Shown here piece by piece: positions 23,454-31,267 of a stretch of DNA of 32,553 bases. This DNA is from Acetobacteraceae bacterium. GTDB lineage: Bacteria > Pseudomonadota > Alphaproteobacteria > Acetobacterales > Acetobacteraceae. The position numbers were made by a program, and so were the translations under genes. The stretch is taken from NCBI GenBank assembly GCA_947475245.1, contig CANJLW010000040.1:1-32553 (forward strand), given 5' to 3'. Under the pieces are notes generated by a model, which did no database searches, was not told the origin of the DNA, and worked only from the letters and a program-made list of their open reading frames with translations. How positions within the stretch are numbered: the first letter of the stretch is position 1; every line of letters starts with the position of its first letter.

Positions 23454-23753
23454 ATGAGTGCCCAAACAGCCAACAGCCAATTCTCGTTCCAGCTCCCGAG
23501 CATGAGCTACATCGACACCAGCCTGGAAGAGCCGAAACTGGGCGTTGCCGCCCCCGCGGTATCGCACGGGATCGTCGCATGGCTCGCCGGACATGTCTCG
23601 GCTCTGGCGCAACGGTCTCGTCAGCGCAATGCGCTTTCGGAACTGTCGATGATGACGGACGTTGAACTGAACGACATCGGCCTGAACCGCGGCGATCTCG
23701 GTCGTGTGTTCCAACCGGCGTATAACGCCGATCTCATGGCGCGCGGCCGCTAA
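23454..23753 (+). CDS. DUF1127 domain small protein
   Basis: This 99-residue protein ends in a DUF1127 (YjiS-like) motif: RNALSELSMMTDVELNDIGLNRGDLGRVF, about residues 60-88, preceded by an amphipathic region (IVAWLAGHVSALAQRSRQ). Small alphaproteobacterial DUF1127 proteins are Arg-rich. Some in Agrobacterium and Rhodobacter affect RNA turnover, phosphate or stress responses, but this one is longer at the N-terminus and less basic. ATG 23454 is used. An upstream in-frame extension to 23334 exists but lacks a good ribosome binding site. It sits between prmA and pepP on the opposite strand and ends in a shared bidirectional terminator. Confidence 0.85.
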   Translation: MSAQTANSQFSFQLPSMSYIDTSLEEPKLGVAAPAVSHGIVAWLAGHVSALAQRSRQRNALSELSMMTDVELNDIGLNRGDLGRVFQPAYNADLMARGR

Positions 23754-23774
23754 GACCTCGCCGACAAGCGGACC

Positions 23775-23813
23775 AAAACAGCGGGTAGGCGCCATGCGTC
23801 TACCCGCGCGCGC
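23775..23813. terminator. Bidirectional terminator between DUF1127 and prmA
   Basis: A 12-base-pair stem (23781-23792 / 23796-23807) with one G-T pair and loop CAT has TGTTTTGG after it on the minus strand (23780-23773) and, six bases on, TTTT on the plus strand. It overlaps the prmA stop codon (23800-23802) and should stop both convergent transcripts, better for the minus strand. Confidence 0.7.
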
Positions 23814-24693
23814 TTTTCCGGACGACCAATGTCGTCCACGGACCTTGCGGCAGCATTCGCTCCAGCCGAAGTCCCTGCCTTCGATGCGCCGCCAGCACCA
23901 TGCGCGCCTGTGTCGCGAGCAAACCGGCGAGGATCGCCGACCCCCCAGGCTTAAGATTTAACGCCAGATCCTTGGCCATGCCGCAGAGCGGACGAGCCAG
24001 GATATTGCCGAACACCAGATCGTAAGGCCCGCCGTTCCGTACCACAGGATGATGCCATCCGTCGGCCAATTTGGCGCGGACCAGCTTCCCCACGCCATTC
24101 ATCTCCGCATTGCGGTCCGCGACGCGGATCGACCAGGGTTCGATATCGGTCGCCAACACCCGCCGGCGCAGCAACTTCGCCGCGCCCATCGCCAGAATGC
24201 CGGACCCTGTGCCCAAATCCAGAATCCGTCTTGGCTTCCGACGGGCCACGGTTTCCAGTGCAATCAGGCACCCGCGAGTCGATCCATGCTCTCCGGACCC
24301 AAAGGCCAAGCCGGCATCCAAGGTCAGGGTGACGCGTCCCGGCGTCGTCGGGCCGGTCAGATGTGTGCCGCGCACGGAAAATCGTCGGCCGATCAATTGT
24401 TCCGGGAAGGACGCATAGGTGCGGGCCAGCCAGCCTTCCGCTTCCGTGGCGACGCGTTCCAGTGTCCCGGGAACACCGGTGACCAGTTCCGCGAGCGCCA
24501 AGGCACCGGCAAGCTCATCCTCGTTCCGGCCGATCGGCTTAACGCCTTCGACCCGCCAATCGCCGGTCTTGATATCGCGGAAAAATCCGACCGTGTCGCA
24601 CACGCTGTTCAGCGCGGCTTCGTAGGCTTCCAAGGCCCCTTCCGGTACGGTCAGGGCGATGGTCTCTAGCTTGGCGGTGTGACGTTGGCGCAT
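23800..24693 (-). CDS. prmA: Ribosomal protein L11 methyltransferase
   Basis: This 297-residue SAM-dependent enzyme trimethylates ribosomal protein L11. The N-terminal substrate-recognition region is followed by the PrmA signature LDAGLAFGSGEHGSTRGCL, then the SAM loop ILDLGTGSGILAMGA (about residue 159), TDIEPWSIRVADRNAEMN and the catalytic-side motif DLVFGNILARPL. The length matches alphaproteobacterial PrmA. ATG 24693 starts MRQRHTAKLETIALTVP. Its stop lies inside the terminator stem. The tRNA-Tyr promoter begins about 70 bases upstream in the opposite direction. Confidence 0.95.
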   Translation of the reverse strand: MRQRHTAKLETIALTVPEGALEAYEAALNSVCDTVGFFRDIKTGDWRVEGVKPIGRNEDELAGALALAELVTGVPGTLERVATEAEGWLARTYASFPEQLIGRRFSVRGTHLTGPTTPGRVTLTLDAGLAFGSGEHGSTRGCLIALETVARRKPRRILDLGTGSGILAMGAAKLLRRRVLATDIEPWSIRVADRNAEMNGVGKLVRAKLADGWHHPVVRNGGPYDLVFGNILARPLCGMAKDLALNLKPGGSAILAGLLATQARMVLAAHRRQGLRLERMLPQGPWTTLVVRKSARG

Positions 24694-24764
24694 GCCCCGT
24701 TACGTCGCCGCGTTAGCTCGGCAGGTCAAGACCGCATGACCGTCGATTTTGGCGATCCAATCGG

Positions 24765-24792
24765 TTGACACAGGGTAGGGTTTGGCTTTAGT
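24765..24792 (+). promoter_or_regulatory. Promoter of tRNA-Tyr
   Basis: TTGACA (24765-24770, perfect -35) and TTTAGT (24787-24792) are 16 bases apart. Transcription would start near 24799, nine bases before the tRNA. Confidence 0.55.
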
Positions 24793-24807
24793 CCGCCGCC
24801 TTCGGCT

Positions 24808-24893
24808 GGAGGGGTGCCCGAGTGGCTAAAGGGGGCGGACTGTAAATCCGCTGGCGCACGCCTACGTTGGTTCGAATCCAACCCCCTCCACCA
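24808..24893 (+). tRNA. tRNA-Tyr (GTA)
   Basis: This is an 86-base class II tRNA. The acceptor stem GGAGGGG pairs with CCCCTCC, discriminator A is at 24890, and the CCA end is encoded. D stem CCC/GGG, anticodon stem GCGGA/TCCGC with loop CTGTAAA (anticodon GTA at 24842-24844), a long variable arm with GGCG/CGCC, and T stem GTTGG/CCAAC with loop TTCGAAT are all present. The long arm and GTA identify tyrosine. Confidence 0.97.
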
Positions 24894-24960
24894 TATCACC
24901 GTGCGCCCGTCTAAATATGGCAACTATGCCCTGACGGCCCAAATGGGCTAAGTCCCCCTA

Positions 24961-26676
24961 ATGACATTCCCCTCCGTTCATCCGTTGCTCGACGCGGCTC
25001 TTGCCGCGCGCGGTTATCTCGAGCCGACCGCCGTACAATCCGCCGTTCTCACACCCGACGCTCAAGGGCGGGACCTGTTGGTTTCCGCCCGAACCGGTTC
25101 CGGTAAGACCGTTGCGTTCGGCCTTGCCGCCGCGTCGACTCTTATGCCCGACGGCGTGCTGCCGCCGCATGGCGCGCCGATTGCGCTCGCCATCGCCCCG
25201 ACCCGTGAACTGGCGTTGCAGGTCCAGGCCGAACTCGCATGGCTTTACGCGGGGGCGCGGATCGTATCCTGCGTCGGCGGCATGGATATCCGCCGAGAAG
25301 CGCGCCTTTTGTACTCCGGTTGCCACATCGTCGTCGGCACGCCGGGACGCCTGGGCGATCATCTGCGCCGCGGTAATCTCAACCTTTCCGCACTGCGCGT
25401 GGTGGTGCTGGACGAGGCGGACGAGATGCTGGATCTTGGCTTCCAGGAAGAGCTGGAATTCATCCTCCATGCGTCACCGGCGGACCGCCGGACGTTGATG
25501 TTCTCCGCCACCATCCCGCACGACATCGTCAGCCTGGCCCGCAAGTATCAGCGCGACGCGTTGCGGATCGACACGGTCGATCGCTCACAGCCGCATGTCG
25601 ACATCGAATACCGCGCCATCACTGTGGCCGGACACGAAACCGATGCCGCGCTGGTCAATATTCTGCGTTGGTATGAATCGCCGGGTGCCCTGGTGTTCTG
25701 CGCGACCCGGGACGCGACGCGGCGACTGCATTCTTTCCTGGTCGAACGCGGTTTCGCGGCGGTGATGCTGTCTGGGGAGTTGAGCCAGCACGAACGAACA
25801 ACCGCGCTGGATGCGTTGCGCACGGGTCGGGCGCGGGTCGGAGTGTGCACGGATGTCGCGGCGCGCGGGCTGGATTTGCCCGCGCTCGACCTGGTGGTGC
25901 ATGCCGATCTGCCGACCAACCCGGAAACGCTTTTGCATCGCAGCGGGCGCACCGGACGCGCGGGACGCAAGGGCGTATCGGTGCTGATCGTGCCCTACTC
26001 CAAGCGACGCCGAGCGGAACAGGTGACATTCGCCGCTCGCGTGCGGGCCATTTGGTGCAATGCGCCAAGCGCGGAGGATATTAATGGAAGGGATCGGGAA
26101 AGACTGCTGACGGACCCGATGCTGGATCCGCCGGAAGGGGCCGAACTGGCCGATGCCCAGGCGTTGTTGGCCACCCACGACGCAACGGCGATCGCGGCTG
26201 CCCTGCTGCGGCTGTATTGCCGCCAACTGCCGCCGGCGGAGATCCTCGCTCAGGCCGCGCCGGCCGTGCAACCGCGCGCGCCGCGAGAACCCGCCGCGGG
26301 TGCCGCTCCGCGCGCGCCGAAGGCTCGGGATGGCAGCGCGCCGTCAAACGGCGATTTTGTTTTGTTTCGGATTGCCGTCGGGCGCAACCATCGGGCCGAT
26401 CCGAAGTGGATTCTGCCTTTATTGTGTCGTGTGGGCGGAATCACCAAACGCGATATCGGCGCGATCCGCATCTTCGACACCGATACCAAGTTCGAAGTAA
26501 GCCGCGCTGTCAGCGACGCATTCGCCGCCGCCACGGTGCAGATGCCGGAGGGCGAGCCCAGGATCACGCCCGCCGGTGAGGGTCGGTTGCCGGAGCGGGC
26601 GGAACGCAATTTTCGCGGCAAGCCTTCCGGTCCCCACTCCGGTCCTTCCGGACAGCGCGCGAAACGCGCCTATTAA
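24961..26676 (+). CDS. DEAD-box RNA helicase with DbpA RNA-binding domain
   Basis: This 571-residue ATP-dependent RNA helicase has a Q-motif region (GYLEPTAVQSAVL), Walker A ARTGSGKT (43-50), PTREL, TPGR, DEAD (151-154), SAT (182-184), and in the second RecA domain ARGLD and HRSGRTGRAGR (about 313-323). A Pro/Ala linker of about 100 residues leads to a C-terminal DbpA-type RNA-recognition domain (FRIAVGRNHRADPKWILPLL ... GAIRIFDTDTKFEV, about 463-525), then a basic Gly/Pro tail. DbpA proteins bind helix 92 of 23S rRNA and remodel the 50S subunit. This is likely a ribosome-assembly or cold-related helicase. Whether it is a true dbpA orthologue (or csdA-like) is unsure. Its TAA shares TTAA with the stop of the convergent gene. 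Confidence 0.93.
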   Translation: MTFPSVHPLLDAALAARGYLEPTAVQSAVLTPDAQGRDLLVSARTGSGKTVAFGLAAASTLMPDGVLPPHGAPIALAIAPTRELALQVQAELAWLYAGARIVSCVGGMDIRREARLLYSGCHIVVGTPGRLGDHLRRGNLNLSALRVVVLDEADEMLDLGFQEELEFILHASPADRRTLMFSATIPHDIVSLARKYQRDALRIDTVDRSQPHVDIEYRAITVAGHETDAALVNILRWYESPGALVFCATRDATRRLHSFLVERGFAAVMLSGELSQHERTTALDALRTGRARVGVCTDVAARGLDLPALDLVVHADLPTNPETLLHRSGRTGRAGRKGVSVLIVPYSKRRRAEQVTFAARVRAIWCNAPSAEDINGRDRERLLTDPMLDPPEGAELADAQALLATHDATAIAAALLRLYCRQLPPAEILAQAAPAVQPRAPREPAAGAAPRAPKARDGSAPSNGDFVLFRIAVGRNHRADPKWILPLLCRVGGITKRDIGAIRIFDTDTKFEVSRAVSDAFAAATVQMPEGEPRITPAGEGRLPERAERNFRGKPSGPHSGPSGQRAKRAY

Positions 26677-28289
26677 CCGGCGGATGGGGGTCGTTTGATC
26701 AGCCCCCAAATGCTGGGTAACTCGCCGACCGGGATTTCGATCAACGCCGGACCCGGTCTGGCGAAAGCATCGCGGAGCGCCTGACGCAGCGCGTCCGGCG
26801 TTTCTGCCTTCACGCCGCGCATGCCGAAGCTTTGCGCGAGCGCGACAAAATCGGGGTTGTGCAGATCGACGCCGATCATTCGGCCGCCATAGGTCGTCTG
26901 TTGGATGCGTTTGACGTTGCCGAAAGCGCCGTCGTTTATGACGATGGCAACCACATCGATGCCGTGCGCAACGGCGCTCGATAGTTCCTGCACATTGAAC
27001 ATGAAGCCGCCGTCGCCGGATATCGACAGGACCTTCTTATTGGGGCAGCCAACCTTGGCACCCAGAGCGGTGGGATAGGCATAACCCAACGTGCCCTGGA
27101 ACCCCGGCGTAATCAGGGTGCGCGGTTGGTACACGTCCATGCCGTACTGGATGAAGGTGGCGAGCTGCGTGACGTCGGTGACGATGATGCCGTCGTCGGG
27201 CATTTCCTCGCGAATGACGCGCGCGAGTTGGAACTGCTGTTCCAGGGTCGCGAGTTTGCCGCTGACTTCATTGCGAATGCCCGCGATCATGGCGGCGATG
27301 GAGGAACGTTGCGGGATACCGTCCACCAAGGCATCGAGGCCGGCATCCGCGTGACAGATCAAGGTTACATCGGCCGGTTTCGGAAGCTGGGCTTGTTTTG
27401 CGTCGATATCGATCCGAATTGTCGGCACTTCCCCCGATCGGCCCCAGGACAATGCCGGTGCCAGGAACCGTGTGCCGACGATGATGGCCAGATCGACCTC
27501 CGGCCACAGTGCCTGGCCTTCCAACATCCCGACCGCGAGATCGTGGCGGCTGGAAATCACACCCTTGCCCGTACGGCTCATGATAATCGGTGCCTGAAGG
27601 CGTTCGGCGAAGCGACGGACTGACTCGTGCGCGTCCATCGCTCCCGCGCCGACAAAGATCGCGGGGCGACGGGAGCCGGCGATCAGTTTCAAGGCCGCTG
27701 CGACAGCGGTTGGGTCCGGTGAGGGACGCGCTGGCGCTTCCCAATTGTCCGGCAGAGTCACGGCTTCGGACTTCGCCAGAACGTCGGGTGCCATTTCCAG
27801 CACCGCGGGTTGGTGCCGGCCCGCGAGCATCGCGTCATAGGCCTGGGACAGGAGACCTGGTGCCTCCGCCGGCGAGCGCGCCAGTTCCACCCAGGGGACC
27901 ACGCCGCGCAGCGCCATCTCCTGATCGCGGAGTTCGTGGGGAATCCCCAATCCCAGACCGATCTGGTGCGACGGGATTTGCCCGGTCAAACCCAGGACGG
28001 GCACATTCGATCCCGCGGCGGTCGCCAACGCGGCTGCGGTGTTCAGGATACCGGGGCCGGGAACGACCGCGAAAACACCGACCTTGCCTGAAGCCTGGGC
28101 GTAGCCGAGGGCCATATAAGCAGACCCTTGCTCATGACGCGTATGATAGGTGCGGATCGATTGCCGCTGGCCATAGAGAGCATCGTACAGAGGATCGAGT
28201 TGGATACCCGGCAGACCGAACACGGTGTCCACGCCGAAGCGCGCCAAAGTGCGGATAATCGCCTGGGCACCGGTCATGCGTTCGGACAT
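26673..28289 (-). CDS. Thiamine-diphosphate-dependent enzyme (acetolactate synthase-like)
   Basis: This 538-residue protein has the three-domain layout of the ThDP decarboxylase/synthase family. The N-terminal pyrimidine-binding domain carries catalytic Glu53 in RHEQGSAYMA. A central domain (IFVGAGAM, DLAIIVGTRF) follows, then the C-terminal pyrophosphate domain with GDGGFMFN...NDGAFGN (about residues 420-450, the GDG-N motif binding Mg-ThDP). It acts on 2-oxo acids, but the specific reaction (acetolactate, oxalyl-CoA, benzoylformate or another) is not clear. No regulatory small subunit (ilvN) is adjacent, so it is probably not the biosynthetic IlvB. ATG 28289 has AGGAAA upstream; a second ATG at 28277 is less likely. 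It diverges from the haloperoxidase gene. Confidence 0.9.
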   Translation of the reverse strand: MSERMTGAQAIIRTLARFGVDTVFGLPGIQLDPLYDALYGQRQSIRTYHTRHEQGSAYMALGYAQASGKVGVFAVVPGPGILNTAAALATAAGSNVPVLGLTGQIPSHQIGLGLGIPHELRDQEMALRGVVPWVELARSPAEAPGLLSQAYDAMLAGRHQPAVLEMAPDVLAKSEAVTLPDNWEAPARPSPDPTAVAAALKLIAGSRRPAIFVGAGAMDAHESVRRFAERLQAPIIMSRTGKGVISSRHDLAVGMLEGQALWPEVDLAIIVGTRFLAPALSWGRSGEVPTIRIDIDAKQAQLPKPADVTLICHADAGLDALVDGIPQRSSIAAMIAGIRNEVSGKLATLEQQFQLARVIREEMPDDGIIVTDVTQLATFIQYGMDVYQPRTLITPGFQGTLGYAYPTALGAKVGCPNKKVLSISGDGGFMFNVQELSSAVAHGIDVVAIVINDGAFGNVKRIQQTTYGGRMIGVDLHNPDFVALAQSFGMRGVKAETPDALRQALRDAFARPGPALIEIPVGELPSIWGLIKRPPSAG

Positions 28290-28359
28290 CGTCGTTTCCT
28301 GTCATTGGTTCCGTCGCATTGAACCAATGCCGTCCAACTTGTCCAGCGCGCTTGTACGT

Positions 28360-28389
28360 TTGACACAATCCACATTTCCATGTTATTTT
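28360..28389 (+). promoter_or_regulatory. Candidate promoter of the LRR-haloperoxidase gene
   Basis: TTGACA (28360-28365) is a perfect -35 box; TATTTT (28384-28389) follows after 18 bases in AT-rich DNA. A start of transcription near 28396 would exclude ATG 28380 as the initiation codon and favour ATG 28434. Confidence 0.45.
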
Positions 28390-28433
28390 TAGCCTATCTG
28401 TTTAATTTTTGGATTTCATGGATTAGCGCCTCG

Positions 28434-30869
28434 ATGTTCGTGCCCGCCACGGGTAAGGCCAAAGGGTTCAGAGGGATTTTCCGATCGGACAAGCGCGTTT
28501 CGGTGTCGCTTTGGTCCGTGCTTGTTGTCGCGGTTTTTGTTTGCCTGATGGAAGTAGCGTCGCTGGGCCGAGCGTCGGCGTCGGGCGATAGCTCCTACCA
28601 GACGACGTATTTTACGTCGAAGGACGGTCTGTCCTCGGTTCGCTTTTCGGATCGCACCGACGACGCAGCACTGAAGGCGGCAATTCCCACGCTTTTGGCC
28701 AAATCCGTGCAGTCCGTCGATCTGACGGCAGCCCCGGTGCAGGATATATCCGCTTTATCGGTGCTCACCGATCTTCGCGACCTGAATCTGTGCGGCACTC
28801 TGGTGCGCGATCTGTCGCCGCTGAGCAAACTGACGGCCTTGCGTTCGCTGAACCTGCAATTTGTTCGGGCCGCGGATTTTCGCCCGATTTCCGCGTTGAC
28901 GGAGTTGCGGACCCTGAATCTCGGCGGAACCGAGGCACGGGATTTATCGGCCTTGTCAGGTCTGACCAATCTTCAGCATCTCGTAACCTCCGTCACAAAG
29001 GTAAAAGACCTCGGTGCGCTGGCCGGGTTGCGCCAGCTGATGTCGTTGGATCTGGGGGGAACGTCAGTGTCCTCCATCCGGCCATTGTCCGGCCTGACCA
29101 ATCTGCGTTCGCTGACGTTGAACGGCACGCTCGTGAAGGATCTCCGCCCTCTGGCAGCGATGGAACATTTGCGTCGCCTCGATCTCGGCAGCACCCCCGT
29201 CGACAACGTGCAACCTTTGGCCGGCCTGCGCAGCCTTGTTTTCCTTGATTTAGAGGCGACACAGGTCCGCAATGTCGCGCCTTTGGCGAAGTTGCCGAAC
29301 CTGCAATCGCTGGCCCTGGGTGGTTCACTGGTTCGGGACATGACCCCGATCGCCGCCATGGCCTTCGCTAAGACTCCGGCCGCCCAGTCCGACCTGGTCT
29401 TTACCAATCCGGTTGCGTATTGGAACGATCAGGTCAATCGCGCTATACAGACAACGAATACAGACCCGTTCAACGCCTCTCGCGCTCTCGCGATTCACAG
29501 TATCGCCGTGCTCGATACAGTGCGTTCTCTGTCGGGAGAAACCGCTTACTGGGTCCGACTCACACCTCCCACCGATATTCCGATGGGCCTGGCGATCGCG
29601 GGCGCGTCGCATGCCGTGCTGGTACAGTTGTTCCCGAACCGACGGGCGGCACTGGATGCTTCATTGACGACGGCATTGGCGCAGGAACAATCACCGGATA
29701 TTCGTCAGTGGGCCGTGGAGTTTGGCCGGTCCGTGGCCAATGCCATCGTCGCATTACGCGCAAACGACGGATGGAATGTACCCACGCCGTTTCCTGGAAC
29801 CGCGACACCCGGTAGTTGGCGTCCGACGCCGCAAGAGTTCCAACCGGCCCAGGTGCCGCATTGGGGCAAGGTCGCGCCCTTTGCCATGGCGGCGCCGTCC
29901 CAGTTTCGGCCGGCGGGTCCGCCGCCGATCGGTTCGCAAGCCTATCTGGAAGCGAAAGCGGCGGTCCTTGCCCTCGGGAGTACTCAATCTGCTCTGCGCA
30001 CAGCCGAACAGACCGAAACCGCGCATTATTGGAGCGACGGCGCCAACACCTACACGCCGGCGGGACACTGGAACGCGATCGCAACGCAGGCAATGGTCGC
30101 ACGGGGTTTGACGCTGCCGCAGCAGGCGGAGCTCCTGGCCGTGCTCAACATTGCGATCGCCGATGCCGGGATCGCGGCGGCCGACGCGAAATATCATTTC
30201 GCGGCATGGCGTCCGATTACCGCCATTCGCTCCGGCGACGACGGCGAAGCAGCGATCCCCGAATGGACACCGTTGCTGACGACCCCCAATCATCCTACCT
30301 ACCTCTCCGGTCACTCGACCTTCAGCGGCGCGGCCGCCGCCGTCCTCACCGCTCGGCTTGGGCCGATGTCGTTCACCTCTCTCAGCGCGAACCTGCCGGG
30401 CATGAGCCGCGGCTTCACCAGCTTCAACGAAGCCGCCGAGGAAGCTGCCGCCAGTCGGGTATTCGGCGGCATCCATTTCGTGTTCGACAATACGGACGGC
30501 CTGGCAACCGGTCGTCGGATCGCCGCGTGGGCACTGGATGTCTTTCAGAAGCGCCAGCGTGTTCGGGACCCCGTCATTCTGGTGGAAAACCCCAAACCCG
30601 GCGCCACGGCATTCATCTCCGGCTGCGTCCTCGATAACGTCGAGCCGATCCGCGGGATGACGGTTGCGCTGGACGGCGGCAAGGCCGTCAGCATCCCCGT
30701 GAGCGAGCAGGGGCTGTTTACCGTCCCTGCGTCCATCTTACCCGATCAAAGCCCCCACGAGATCACCCTGACGGCTACCAACGCGCTGGGACGCACCGGC
30801 ATGCTGACCGTGGATGTCGTCCAGGGCGTGGTGGTGCGGAACAGACGATTGGCGAACGCGGTCAATTAG
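28434..30869 (+). CDS. Exported leucine-rich-repeat / vanadium haloperoxidase-like fusion
   Basis: This protein of about 811 residues has a basic N-region, a hydrophobic helix (VSLWSVLVVAVFVCLMEV) and RASAS cleavage, so it is exported. About residues 95-305 are 22-residue leucine-rich repeats (pattern L-DL-GT-V-D--PL--LT-L) like SDS22/internalin repeats, roughly nine to ten copies. Residues about 315-710 resemble vanadium haloperoxidase/PAP2 enzymes: Lys586 and Arg593 (KYHFAAWRP), SGH with His627 (YLSGHSTFSG), and Arg675/His681 (SRVFGGIH), all with family-like spacing. The tail (about 720-805) resembles a bacterial Ig-like domain (FISGCVLD...DGG...ITLTATNALG). It may halogenate or oxidise substrates, or act as a phosphatase. 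ATG 28380 would add an extra hydrophobic segment and lies inside the predicted promoter. The terminator follows at 30877. Confidence 0.8.
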   Translation: MFVPATGKAKGFRGIFRSDKRVSVSLWSVLVVAVFVCLMEVASLGRASASGDSSYQTTYFTSKDGLSSVRFSDRTDDAALKAAIPTLLAKSVQSVDLTAAPVQDISALSVLTDLRDLNLCGTLVRDLSPLSKLTALRSLNLQFVRAADFRPISALTELRTLNLGGTEARDLSALSGLTNLQHLVTSVTKVKDLGALAGLRQLMSLDLGGTSVSSIRPLSGLTNLRSLTLNGTLVKDLRPLAAMEHLRRLDLGSTPVDNVQPLAGLRSLVFLDLEATQVRNVAPLAKLPNLQSLALGGSLVRDMTPIAAMAFAKTPAAQSDLVFTNPVAYWNDQVNRAIQTTNTDPFNASRALAIHSIAVLDTVRSLSGETAYWVRLTPPTDIPMGLAIAGASHAVLVQLFPNRRAALDASLTTALAQEQSPDIRQWAVEFGRSVANAIVALRANDGWNVPTPFPGTATPGSWRPTPQEFQPAQVPHWGKVAPFAMAAPSQFRPAGPPPIGSQAYLEAKAAVLALGSTQSALRTAEQTETAHYWSDGANTYTPAGHWNAIATQAMVARGLTLPQQAELLAVLNIAIADAGIAAADAKYHFAAWRPITAIRSGDDGEAAIPEWTPLLTTPNHPTYLSGHSTFSGAAAAVLTARLGPMSFTSLSANLPGMSRGFTSFNEAAEEAAASRVFGGIHFVFDNTDGLATGRRIAAWALDVFQKRQRVRDPVILVENPKPGATAFISGCVLDNVEPIRGMTVALDGGKAVSIPVSEQGLFTVPASILPDQSPHEITLTATNALGRTGMLTVDVVQGVVVRNRRLANAVN

Positions 30870-30876
30870 CCGGCAC

Positions 30877-30908
30877 TCTGCCCAGAATCAAAAAGGCAGA
30901 AATTTTTT
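30877..30908 (+). terminator. Intrinsic terminator after the haloperoxidase gene
   Basis: TCTGCC (30877-30882) pairs with GGCAGA (30895-30900) across a 12-base loop, followed by AATTTTTT with a six-T run at 30903-30908, seven bases after the stop. The stem is short and the T-run good. Confidence 0.65.
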
Positions 30909-31079
30909 AAAATTGAGTCTGGGATGTGACAGAGGGGCCTGTGGGCGGTGTGTGCAAATTAACCTTTGAACTTATCCAAAGCAGAACCTGACGTCGCCAT
31001 CAGCCGAATTTGGTTCAGTCCACAGATCGTGCACATGACAGTCCTGTGAACAACCGTCGAACTATCCGAACAAGCCACC

Positions 31080-31108
31080 TTGCTCTGACCCCCCGGTACC
31101 GTGATAGG
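31080..31108 (+). promoter_or_regulatory. Promoter of the SRP RNA
   Basis: TTGCTC (31080-31085) and GATAGG (31103-31108) are 17 bases apart. A start seven bases after the -10 (about 31115) coincides with the predicted 5' end of the RNA, which supports the call more than the element matches do. Confidence 0.5.
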
Positions 31109-31115
31109 AAGGGCG

Positions 31116-31213
31116 CGGGAGATCGGTGACGGACAGGCGCCTTGTCTACCCCGGTCAGGTCCGGAAGGAAGCAGCCACGGCTTGTTCCGCTTGGGTCGTT
31201 TGCCGGTCTCCTA
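31116..31213 (+). ncRNA. ffs: 4.5S-type signal recognition particle RNA
   Basis: The stretch GGTCAGGTCCGGAAGGAAGC (31153-31172), continued by AGCC, is the diagnostic SRP domain IV apical loop. Terminal arms pair as GGAGATCGG (31118-31126) with CCGGTCTCC (31203-31211), giving one long hairpin of about 98 bases, the size of proteobacterial small SRP RNA. It pairs with Ffh to guide membrane proteins to the translocon. It lies about 54 bases before dnaX, a common bacterial order. Exact ends are estimated from pairing and the promoter. Confidence 0.95.
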
Positions 31214-31267
31214 CTCACGATAAAACCGCCGCCGCGGTCACAACCACCCTGATGGGATCGGCACCGC

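Noticed and set aside
24891-24920. CCATAT/ATATGG inverted repeat just after tRNA-Tyr as a terminator
   Set aside because: It overlaps the encoded CCA end, has an 18-base loop and no T-run.
24726-24923. Minus-strand frame across tRNA-Tyr
   Set aside because: A spurious frame antisense to the tRNA gene; a well-known false call at tRNA loci.
30972-30980. TTATCCAAA, one base from a DnaA box
   Set aside because: A single mismatched site upstream of ffs/dnaX without neighbours is not significant.
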